From BOG-908 sp963795825 (GTDB lineage: Bacteria; Pseudomonadota; Alphaproteobacteria; Acetobacterales; Acetobacteraceae), in NCBI GenBank assembly GCA_963795825.1, contig CAWCIW010000004.1, forward strand, positions 186,001 to 250,000: a DNA stretch of 64,000 nucleotides, read 5' to 3'. Under the pieces are notes generated by a model. That model did not search any database, was not told where the DNA came from, and saw nothing but the letters and a program-made list of their open reading frames with translations. Of this stretch, positions 27,017-34,427 are shown one piece after another (position 1 is the stretch's first letter; every line of letters starts with the position of its first letter). The position numbers and the translations under genes were made by a program.

Positions 27017-27937
27017 ATGATGGACAGATTGCTGCGCAGCCTCCCGCTCGCCGCCTACCAGCCGTTCCGGCACGCCATCGTGCGCCTGGGCCGGCGCAAC
27101 CCGGTCCGCATTGCGTCCACCCTTCTGCTGAAGCGCGCCGCGCGCGCGCACCGGCAGCACCTTCTCGACAGACTGCGCGAGATACGCCCGCTCGACCGGC
27201 CGGATCTCAGCTTCGAGCCGTCCGATTCGATGGTTGCCGATGCGATCTACTGGTTCGGCGTGCGCGGCTATGAGGGTACCGTCGCGCGGGTATGGACGAC
27301 CTTGTGCGCGAATGCGACCTCGGTGCTGGAGATCGGTGGCAATCTCGGCCTGTTTACTGTAATCGGCGCGCGCGCGGGGGCAGCCGCCTACACCGTGGTC
27401 GAACCGGTGTCGATGGTCGCAGCGACTTTGCGCGCCAACCTGGCCCGTAACGAAATCACCCATGTGGAGATCCTGCAGGCCGCGGTGGTGCCGGGCGCGG
27501 CGCGCGCGGTGGAGCTAAACCTGCCTGACGAGGGCAGGGCGGTCGGCGTGGGCGCGCATCTTGTGGAGGGTGTAGAAGTGGCGTTGCGCGACAGCCGCGG
27601 CCGTATCACCGTGCCTGGCCTGGCGATCCGGACGCTGGCGCAAGGGCGCGACCTGATCAAGATCGATGCCGAGGGCATCGAGGCCGCACTGCTGTCCGAC
27701 ATACGCGACATGCTGCTAGCCACGCGCCCCACCCTGCTGATCGAGGTGCTTCCCGAGGCCATTTTGCTCGGCGATCTGCTGGCCGAGCTGGCGCGCGATG
27801 CCGGCTATCAGATACATATCCTGCCGGAATACGGCTCGGACACGATCGTCACCGTGTTGCCTGCTGATTTCAGCGCGGACCTGCCGCGGCAATACAAATC
27901 CAAGGACGTGGTGCTGTCGGCAGGCCCGCTGGCGTGA
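27017..27937 (+). CDS. FkbM family methyltransferase
   Basis: A 306-residue SAM-dependent methyltransferase of the FkbM family, common in polysaccharide clusters where it O-methylates a sugar. The SAM fold shows VLEIGGNLGLFTVIGARAG (motif I, ~100), AYTVVEPVSMVAATLRAN and the FkbM signature DLIKIDAEGIEAALLSDI (~210). ATG 27017 is followed by another ATG three bases on; either could be used. The stop overlaps the GTG start of the next glycosyltransferase by four bases, so the two are cotranslated. Confidence 0.88.
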   Translation: MMDRLLRSLPLAAYQPFRHAIVRLGRRNPVRIASTLLLKRAARAHRQHLLDRLREIRPLDRPDLSFEPSDSMVADAIYWFGVRGYEGTVARVWTTLCANATSVLEIGGNLGLFTVIGARAGAAAYTVVEPVSMVAATLRANLARNEITHVEILQAAVVPGAARAVELNLPDEGRAVGVGAHLVEGVEVALRDSRGRITVPGLAIRTLAQGRDLIKIDAEGIEAALLSDIRDMLLATRPTLLIEVLPEAILLGDLLAELARDAGYQIHILPEYGSDTIVTVLPADFSADLPRQYKSKDVVLSAGPLA

Positions 27938-28974
27938 CGAAAAGTCCTGTGCGTGTGATCCTGCTTCCCCCGCACGCGCGCTGGGCGCCGTGGACCGATC
28001 CGCCCGACCCCGGCGAGCCGGACGTCGAGAAAACCTACCGTCTCCTGGCGGCAGAAGGCTGGTCCACGCGGCGCTTCGATACGCTGCCGCTTCCCTGGAA
28101 CCCGTGGGCGCGCGCGCACAGCGTGATGGGCGCCATCGATCCGCTGCGCGCCCTGCGCGTGCTGCTGTTGCATCGCGACACCGACCTCGTCATCGGCTTC
28201 TTCGAGTCCAGCGTGCTGATCATCCTGCTGCTGCGGCGCGTGCTCGGCTTTCGCGGGCGTGTGGTGATCTACGATGTGGGCGTGGCCGGCGGCTGGAAGC
28301 TCCGCGCGACGATCCTGCGCCTGGTGCTGCCGCGCGCCGACCGCCTGCTGCCGCTCGGCACGGCGCAAGTGGCGGGGCTGGTGGCCCTCGGCGCGCCGCC
28401 TGGCCGCGTGCAGCCCGTGCGCACCGCCACCTATCCCGATTTCTACGTGGCCGCCGCCGACCAGCCGGACGGCTACATACTTGCGGTGGGCGACGACGCC
28501 TCGCGCGACTACCCGACCCTGCTCGCCGCCTGCGCCACGCTTGGGCGCCGCGTGATCATACGCAGCAGGCTCGTGGCCGCCGATCCCGCGCTGCCGCATG
28601 TCGAGATACTCTCGCACAGCCTGAGTACCCGCGAATATCGCGACCTGATCGCCGGCGCCTGCTGCGTGGTGCTGCCGCTGCGGCCCTCCATCCATGCCGG
28701 CGGCGTCTCGACGTTGCTGGAAGCGATGTCGAGCGCCAAGGCGGTTATCGTGAGCCGCACCGAGGGCCTGGCCGAATACGTGGCAGATGGGCAGACCTGC
28801 CGGCTGGTGCCGCCCGGCGACGCGGCGGCGTTGTGCCAGGCCATCGTGGCGCTGGTTGCCGATCGTGCGGCGCGGGAGCAGCTGGGCGCGGCGGCGCGCG
28901 CCTTCGTGGTGGCGGAGTGTTCGCCGGAAGCGGTGGCGCGGCGGTTGCGGGCGGTGTGGGCGGCCGTGCAGTAG
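27934..28974 (+). CDS. Glycosyltransferase, GT4-like
   Basis: A 346-residue GT-B glycosyltransferase. The C-terminal donor-binding domain shows YILAVGDDASRDYPTLLAAC, a degenerate position for the phosphate-binding Arg/Lys, and STLLEAMSSAKAVIVSRTEGLAEYVADG, the conserved ExxxxGxP/V-type region. The N-terminal acceptor domain has YDVGVAGGWKLRATILR. The GTG start overlaps the FkbM stop. It probably adds a sugar during repeat-unit assembly. The sugar is not predictable. Confidence 0.85.
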   Translation: MTKSPVRVILLPPHARWAPWTDPPDPGEPDVEKTYRLLAAEGWSTRRFDTLPLPWNPWARAHSVMGAIDPLRALRVLLLHRDTDLVIGFFESSVLIILLLRRVLGFRGRVVIYDVGVAGGWKLRATILRLVLPRADRLLPLGTAQVAGLVALGAPPGRVQPVRTATYPDFYVAAADQPDGYILAVGDDASRDYPTLLAACATLGRRVIIRSRLVAADPALPHVEILSHSLSTREYRDLIAGACCVVLPLRPSIHAGGVSTLLEAMSSAKAVIVSRTEGLAEYVADGQTCRLVPPGDAAALCQAIVALVADRAAREQLGAAARAFVVAECSPEAVARRLRAVWAAVQ

Positions 28975-28981
28975 GCGAAAG

Positions 28982-29436
28982 CTATTCCAGCGCCAGCGCC
29001 CGAACGATCTCCGCCGCGCGCGGCCACTGCGTACGCACGGCGGCCGGACCCGCGCCGCACCGCTCGGGTACAGCCGCGCCAGGTCACCCACATCCGCGCT
29101 CCACGAGATATCGGCAATTTCCGCCAGCCCGGCCAGGAAGCTGCGCTGGTGGTCTCCGGCGCCGCGCGGATTGGGAAACGCCACGAACGGTTTGCGCGCC
29201 AGCAGCAACTGTATAACCGTGGCGCCGCCATGGGTGATCACCAGCGAGGCCTCCCCGATCGACTGCGCCAGCGACGGTTTCGCCCTGAACTGGTGGCCGT
29301 GGGTCATCCGGTAGGCCGATTGGCCCGACTGTATCTCCAGGGCCTCCGCGCCGAATGCGCCCTGGCCCGCGAGCTTATCGACCTGCGCCAGCAATTCGTC
29401 GAACGGCATCGTGGTGCCTACCGTCACCAATATCAA
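28982..29436 (-). CDS. pssE: PssE-like glycosyltransferase subunit (Alg13-like; one apparent frameshift)
   Basis: A ~151-residue GT28 C-terminal-domain protein, the catalytic half of a split glycosyltransferase (PssD/PssE, like eukaryotic Alg14/Alg13). Visible features are LILVTVGTTMPFDELLAQVD, LVITHGGATVIQLLLARKP and FPNPRGAGDHQRSFLAGLAE, which form the UDP-sugar site. The TTG start overlaps the pssD stop (TTGA). The frame breaks between about 29040 and 29075; the last corrected residues read QWPRAAEIVRALALE with TAG at 28982. It is convergent with the GT4 gene ending at 28974. Confidence 0.8.
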
Positions 29437-29948
29437 AGCAGCGTGCCCAGTTCGGTGCCGGGATTGGCGTCGCGCAAGGCCGGCCACTGCACCACGCAGC
29501 GCGACGCGAGGCGGAGCCGCAGCACCAGGCGGCCGGTGTTGGAGAGCCGGTCGTAGCGCGTGATGCTTTCGATGAACACGCTGCGCACACGTAGCAGGCG
29601 CGCGGCCAGCAGCATCGGCACGGCATGGCTGCAACCCACCACGGCCACCACGCCGATGCGCTCGGCCCGCAACACCTGCAGGCTACGCCGGAACGTCTGC
29701 GCAAACGCCAGCGCGCTCTGCCGGCGGGACGGGCGGGTCACCGATTCGAATGCCGGCACATCGTAGGCGCGGCCCGGCGGCAGACCGTCTTGCCCCGGAA
29801 CGCCGCCCCACTGCGTGCGCAGGAAAACCAGGTCGAAATCGGCGGCCAGGTCGCGCAGCAGCACGGACGTCTCGAAGCTGAAGCCGCCACCGGTGAGTGC
29901 GCTGAGCAGACGCGGACGGGCGCGGTCGGGCATGGCTGGAATCGTCAC
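29433..29948 (-). CDS. pssD: PssD-like glycosyltransferase membrane subunit (Alg14-like)
   Basis: A 171-residue partner that anchors and positions PssE at the membrane. The start region has RPRLLSALTGGGFSFETSVLL, equivalent to the GGHxxE segment of Alg14-like proteins but with GGGFSFE, and VGCSHAVPMLLAARLL, SVFIESITRYDRLSNTGRLV and VVQWPALRDANPG are typical of the family. GTG 29948 has AGAGG upstream; ATG 29933 is the alternative. It is the first gene of the two-gene pssDE unit and diverges from the flippase gene. Confidence 0.82.
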   Translation of the reverse strand: MTIPAMPDRARPRLLSALTGGGFSFETSVLLRDLAADFDLVFLRTQWGGVPGQDGLPPGRAYDVPAFESVTRPSRRQSALAFAQTFRRSLQVLRAERIGVVAVVGCSHAVPMLLAARLLRVRSVFIESITRYDRLSNTGRLVLRLRLASRCVVQWPALRDANPGTELGTLL

Positions 29949-30105
29949 GCAAACCTCTGGTTAACGCCATACGTGTAACGAGTGGCCGCACGCATCTCAA
30001 GTCGCCAGAGCGCCGGCGGATTGCGGGGTCTTTGCGCTGCCGTCCCGATTGTGCCATTCAGCCTGCATCGGAACCTGCGTCCGCGCGCAGAATTGGGGGA
30101 GACGA

Positions 30106-31626
30106 ATGGCTATCGACATGGACGTCGCCATCATTCCCGATGCCGAAGTGCCGCCGCCGCAAAGCCTGGTGCGCAACTCCTCGCTGTACCTTGCCGGCAA
30201 CCTGGCGGCCAAGGCGATCGGTTTCGTAATGATACCGTTCTATGCGCGGTATCTTTCGACGGACGAATACGGTGCGGCAAACCTCATCGAGCTGGCCATA
30301 ACCCTGGTCAGCATCAGCTTCGGCATACAAAGCTTCGGCCCGTCGCTCACACGGCTGTACAACGACCATTCCGACCCGGCCGTGCGGCGCGCCACGATGT
30401 CCACCACGTTGGTCGCGACCGTCGTACTCTCCGGTACGGTGGCGCTGCTGGCGATTGCGGCAGCCGGCCCGATCGCCGCCGCAATCAGCCTGGGCGCGAA
30501 AGTCGGCGTGTTGCGCATGGCGTTCGCGGCGATGTTCTTCAGCAGCATCATCGAAATCGTGCTGATTTACGAGCGCATCCAGAATCGCGTGGGCTTCTAC
30601 CTGACATATTCGACGGCCGTTCTCGTGATTTCGCTGTCGATGAACATATTGCTGATCGGGGTGGCGCGGCTGGGCGTGGAAGGCTTCGTTCTCAGCAAGC
30701 TCATCGTGGCGTTCTGCGGCTCCGTGTTCCTGGGGGTTCGCACCATACGCGCGGTCGGCATCGCCTGGCGCACAGACCTCGCGCGCGCGCTCATGCGCTT
30801 CGGCGGCCCGCTCATCGTCTCGGCCGGCTGCTATTTCGCCATCCATTTCTCCGACCGCCTGTTTCTCGCGCGCGTCAGCCGCGCCGAAGTGGGCGTCTAT
30901 GCGCTGGCCTACAATTTCGCCTTCCTGATCAGCACGATCTTCGGCGACAGCTTCAACAAGGTGTGGGGCGTGTCGTTCTATAGCCTGGCCTCCGGCGACG
31001 GCTGGCAGGACCGTTTCGCCCAGGTCGGCCGCTGGCTGGTGTTCGTGCTGGGCGCGGGTGCCATCGGCATCTCGCTGTTCGGCCGCGACGTGCTCGTGCT
31101 GATGGTGCCGGAAAGCTACGACCCGCCGATGCTTCTGCTACCGCTTCTGGTGTTCGCCTATTTCATCAGGGAAGTCGGCGACTTCTTCAATTCCATGCTG
31201 CTGATCGGCACCGGATCGGGCAATGTCGGGCGCCTGGCCGCAATCTGCGCGATCCTGAACCTTGCGCTGAATGCGGCGCTGATCCCGTTCTATGGCATCT
31301 GGGGCGCGGCCTGGGCCACCTTCGGCACCTGGGCTTTCTATTGCGCGGTCTCCTGGGCCGGCGCCTGGCGCCAGCACAAGGTCGCCATGCAACCCTGGCC
31401 GCTCGCCTTCATCTTGTTGCTCTCCGGGTCCTGCCTGTGGGTGCGCGCGATGCTGCCGTTGCAGAACCGTTTTGTCGGGATCGGCGCCGACTGCCTGTTG
31501 TTTGCAGCCTTCCTTGCTATATCGTGGGTTGCCTATCTGCAGCGCGCCGAGCGCGCCGAACTGATCGGAATGCTCGCCAGCCTGATGGCGCGCCTGCGCA
31601 GGCCGCGGATTGTCACCGGATCGTGA
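30106..31626 (+). CDS. Polysaccharide flippase, Wzx/MOP family
   Basis: A 506-residue membrane protein with about 12-14 hydrophobic segments, of the polysaccharide-specific branch of the MOP superfamily. It would flip the lipid-linked repeat unit to the periplasmic side. The start NSSLYLAGNLAAKAIGFVMIPFYARYLSTDEYG is diagnostic (longer than I quote in one piece: SLYLAGNLAAK then PFYARYLSTDEYG). GGGGGAGA lies six bases before ATG 30106. It divides the locus from the divergent pssDE pair. Confidence 0.92.
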   Translation: MAIDMDVAIIPDAEVPPPQSLVRNSSLYLAGNLAAKAIGFVMIPFYARYLSTDEYGAANLIELAITLVSISFGIQSFGPSLTRLYNDHSDPAVRRATMSTTLVATVVLSGTVALLAIAAAGPIAAAISLGAKVGVLRMAFAAMFFSSIIEIVLIYERIQNRVGFYLTYSTAVLVISLSMNILLIGVARLGVEGFVLSKLIVAFCGSVFLGVRTIRAVGIAWRTDLARALMRFGGPLIVSAGCYFAIHFSDRLFLARVSRAEVGVYALAYNFAFLISTIFGDSFNKVWGVSFYSLASGDGWQDRFAQVGRWLVFVLGAGAIGISLFGRDVLVLMVPESYDPPMLLLPLLVFAYFIREVGDFFNSMLLIGTGSGNVGRLAAICAILNLALNAALIPFYGIWGAAWATFGTWAFYCAVSWAGAWRQHKVAMQPWPLAFILLLSGSCLWVRAMLPLQNRFVGIGADCLLFAAFLAISWVAYLQRAERAELIGMLASLMARLRRPRIVTGS

Positions 31627-31798
31627 CGGGTTTATTCCTGCAGCAATGCAACTTTGTTGCTTGTAGCGCCTAAAACGCAAGTACCCGCCACGTAACGCCC
31701 TGATACAAAGCGGCATTCCGACACACTTCGTTCGGCTTGCGCTTGTTGCAACGGGCCAGCCCCCGCACAATCTCGGTAATATCGACAAGGATACGATC

Positions 31799-33058
31799 AT
31801 GCGCGCGTTCCGAAACACACTCAGGACCTCTACGTGGACACCGGTTTTCGCCTCTGCCCTGGCAGTGGCCCTCGCCGTGGCACCGATTGCGCTGGCGCCG
31901 ACCCCGGCGAACGCGCAGATCGGCATCGGCCTTAACATCACCATCGCACCTCCGCCGCTGCCGGTGTACGAGCCGCCGCCGCTGCCAGGCCCGGGCTACA
32001 TCTTCACGCCCGGCTACTGGAATTACGGCGAGGCCGGCTACTATTTCGTGCCCGGCGTCTGGGTCCAGCCGCCTTCGGTCGGCCTGCTGTGGACGCCCGG
32101 CTACTGGGGCTATAATGGCGGCGTCTATGGCTTCAATGGCGGCTACTGGGGCCCGCATGTCGGCTTCTACGGCGGCATCAATTACGGCTTCGGCTATGGC
32201 GGCATCGGCTATGGCGGTGGCGAGTGGCGCGGCGGCGGCTTCTTCTACAACACCGCGGCGTTCGGCGGCGGCTATCGCGGCTTCGGCGGCATACACAACA
32301 CGTATGTGAACAACACCGTCATCAACAACAACATCACCCGCGTCAGCTTCAACGGCCCGGGCGGTATCGCCGCACGCCCCACCCCGCAGGAAGCCGCCTT
32401 CCAGCACGAGCAGCATATCCCGCCCACGCAGCAGCAGCTGCACCATCGTGAGGTGGCTGCGGCGGATCCGCAGCAGCGTTTTGCGAACAACCACGGCGTG
32501 CCGGCAGTTGCTGCAGCCCAACGCGCAGGCGAGCTCAAGGGCCCGGGCGTGATACGCGCCAATGCGGCCGAAACGCGTGCGAACGCCGCAGAAACGCGTG
32601 CCAACGCGGCGGAAACCCGCGCCAACGCTAACCAGACGCGGGCGAACACCGCGGCCGAGCGCGCGAACACGCATGGCGAGCATGCCAATGTTGCGGGCGA
32701 GCGGGCAAACACCGCAGGCGAGCGCGCCAACACTGCGGGCGAGCGGGCCAACGTTGCGGGTGAACGGGTGAACCACGCCGGTGAGCGCGCCAACGTCGCT
32801 GGCCAGCGCGAACACACCCCGGCCGAGCACACGGCACGTGCCCCTGTCGCCCATACCCCGGTCGCCCACGCGCCCGAGAGCCGGGCGCCTGAAGCACGTG
32901 CGCCGGAGGCAAGAGCGCCGCAGCGCGAGATGCATCCTGCCATGGCGCAGCGTCCGGGCGGGTTCGCGCCGCATCCGATGCAGGCGCCGCGTCCGCAGGC
33001 AGCACCGCGTCCCGCGCCGCAGCAGCACGGCGGCGGCGGTAAGGAGCCGCACCGCTAA
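31799..33058 (+). CDS. Secreted YXWGXW-type protein with heptapeptide repeats
   Basis: A 419-residue exported protein. A Sec signal peptide ends at TPANAQ (~41). Residues ~50-110 carry aromatic repeats PGYIFTPGYWNYGEAGYYFVP, as in YXWGXW/WXXGXW proteins (e.g. PGYWGYNGG), then a Gly/Tyr-rich tract. Residues ~253-343 are thirteen seven-residue units of the form RANxAxE/T (RANAAET three times, then RANTAGE, RANVAGE and variants), followed by an Ala/Pro/His-rich tail. It probably sits in the envelope or matrix. The heptads could form a long helix or bind polymer. Function unknown; its place inside the exopolysaccharide locus suggests matrix association. Confidence 0.8.
   Translation: MRAFRNTLRTSTWTPVFASALAVALAVAPIALAPTPANAQIGIGLNITIAPPPLPVYEPPPLPGPGYIFTPGYWNYGEAGYYFVPGVWVQPPSVGLLWTPGYWGYNGGVYGFNGGYWGPHVGFYGGINYGFGYGGIGYGGGEWRGGGFFYNTAAFGGGYRGFGGIHNTYVNNTVINNNITRVSFNGPGGIAARPTPQEAAFQHEQHIPPTQQQLHHREVAAADPQQRFANNHGVPAVAAAQRAGELKGPGVIRANAAETRANAAETRANAAETRANANQTRANTAAERANTHGEHANVAGERANTAGERANTAGERANVAGERVNHAGERANVAGQREHTPAEHTARAPVAHTPVAHAPESRAPEARAPEARAPQREMHPAMAQRPGGFAPHPMQAPRPQAAPRPAPQQHGGGGKEPHR
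32555..32827 (+). repeat. Thirteen 21-bp tandem units inside the YXWGXW-type gene
   Basis: Thirteen in-frame 21-base units encode the consensus RAN-x-AGE / RANAAET. The first three are identical at the protein level; later ones drift (RANTHGE, HANVAGE, RVNHAGE, REHTPAE). Codon choices differ between units, so the array is not a recent perfect duplication throughout. Copy number may vary between strains. Confidence 0.85.
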
Positions 33059-33118
33059 AGGCAGCGTGATCGCGTCTGTCGGGTGCCGGGGTGCCGGCAT
33101 CCGGCAGACGCGCTTCGT

Positions 33119-34289
33119 TCAAGTAGCCTGGTTTTGCCGGGCGTTCGCGACTTCCGAGAAGATGCGCAGTTGTCCGGCGCTCGTATCTTCCCAGCCGAAC
33201 CGTTCCGCATAAGCCCGGGTCGCCGCGCGGTCGATCGGCGCAGCCTCCCAGCCGCGCACGCAGGCGGCGATCGCCTCGGCCGAGCGTGCTGCGGCGATGA
33301 CGCCGGCTTCTGGTGCCGCCACCACCTCCGGGTTGCCGGCAATCGGGCTGGCCACCACCGCCGTGCCGCAAGCCATCGATTCCAGCAGCACGTTCGCCCA
33401 TCCCTCCCGCTCGGACGACAGCACGGACAAATCCGCGCCACTGTAAAGCACGGGCAGTTCCGCATGCGGCACGGGGCCTAGCAGTCTGACGCGGTCCGCC
33501 ACGCCGCTTGCCGCCGCGAGCGCCAGCAGCCTGCCGTGCTCCGGACCCTGGCCGGCAATCAGCAGGCGCCAGCCGGGCAGATGCGCCAGCGCGGCGATCG
33601 TCAGCTCGTGGCCCTTGCGCGGTATCAGCGCACCCACCGACACCAGCGTTTTGCCTTCGATGCCCAGCGCGGCGCGCGCGGCCGCCCGGTCCGCCGGACG
33701 GAACATCGCCAAGTCTACGCCATTGCGCAGTACGGTGATCTTGCCTGGTGCCGCACCGAGCGCCAGCAGCGTGTCGCGCAGGCCGGCGCTCACCGTGATC
33801 ACCGCCGCCGCGTCCGCGATCGCCCTGATGATCATGCGTCGCGGTGCGGCGTAGTCCGGGAACTGCGTCACGTCCGAGCCGCGCGCGGTGATAACCACGG
33901 GGAGGCCGAAACGCCGGCCCAGCCAGGTCGCCGCCACGCCGTCGGGGTAGAAGTAATGCGCGTCTATGGCGTCGAACCGGGCGCCCTCGGCCAGCAGGCG
34001 GCGCAGCGCGCGCGCGGCGGACCTGTAGAGCAGCCACGGTGCGATACGCATGCCGATGGCTGGGATCGGCGTCCATCGCGGATGCAGCACGCGCAGGCTG
34101 TGGCGGTGTTCTTCGGCCGGGGCGTGGATGCTGCGGCCGGGGAAGCGGGCGACCGGCGCCATCACCGTGGCGGTTGCCTGCCCGGTGGCTACCAGGTGCC
34201 GCAGGCGGTTCTCCACGAACACGCCGTGGTTGGGCTGTTCCGGGTTGGGGAACAGGGTGGAGAAGGTCAGGAGGTTCAGCAGGGGGCAC
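33119..34289 (-). CDS. Glycosyltransferase family 4 (one apparent frameshift at the 5' end)
   Basis: A ~389-residue GT4 retaining glycosyltransferase. With one G removed from the run at 34282-34286 the protein begins at GTG 34289 with LLNLLTFSTLFPNPEQPNHG and VFVENRLRHL, the standard start of this branch; as read, the frame begins only at 34222. Core features: IDAHYFYPDGVAA, VVITARGSDVTQFPDY, ITVLRNGVDLAMFRPAD, LVSVGALIPRKGHE (donor-phosphate residues) and SEREGWANVLLESMACGTAV (ExxxxG region). It is on the minus strand beside prsT and 11 bases from a repeat half. Confidence 0.88.
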
Positions 34290-34299
34290 CTGACCTCAG

Positions 34300-34352
34300 G
34301 AGGAAGAAAGGCCTTCTTTTCTGAAGAAAAGAAGCAAAAGACTTTTGACTCC
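34300..34352. repeat. Dispersed hairpin repeat, single left-type half
   Basis: AAGGCCTTCTTTTCTGAAGAAAAGAAG then CAAAAGACTTTTGACTCC (quoted in pieces: GGCCTTCTTTTC pairs with GAAAAGAAGC). It lies between prsT (stop 34428) and the glycosyltransferase start (34289), both on the minus strand. Confidence 0.78.
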
Positions 34353-34427
34353 TGCTTGCTCCGGGGCCCGTGTTTCTCCGGTTGGCACCTGCGCCTGCAT
34401 GGAGGGCATTCGCGCCCGGATGCGGGT

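Noticed and set aside
26784..27020. Alternative C-terminus of the O-ligase-like protein running to 27020
   Set aside because: It needs one more frame change, is Cys/Arg-rich without membrane character and overlaps the FkbM start; the end at 26914 is simpler.
32555..32827. Regular 21-base units as a possible CRISPR array
   Set aside because: Units are contiguous, in frame and without spacers; no cas genes nearby.
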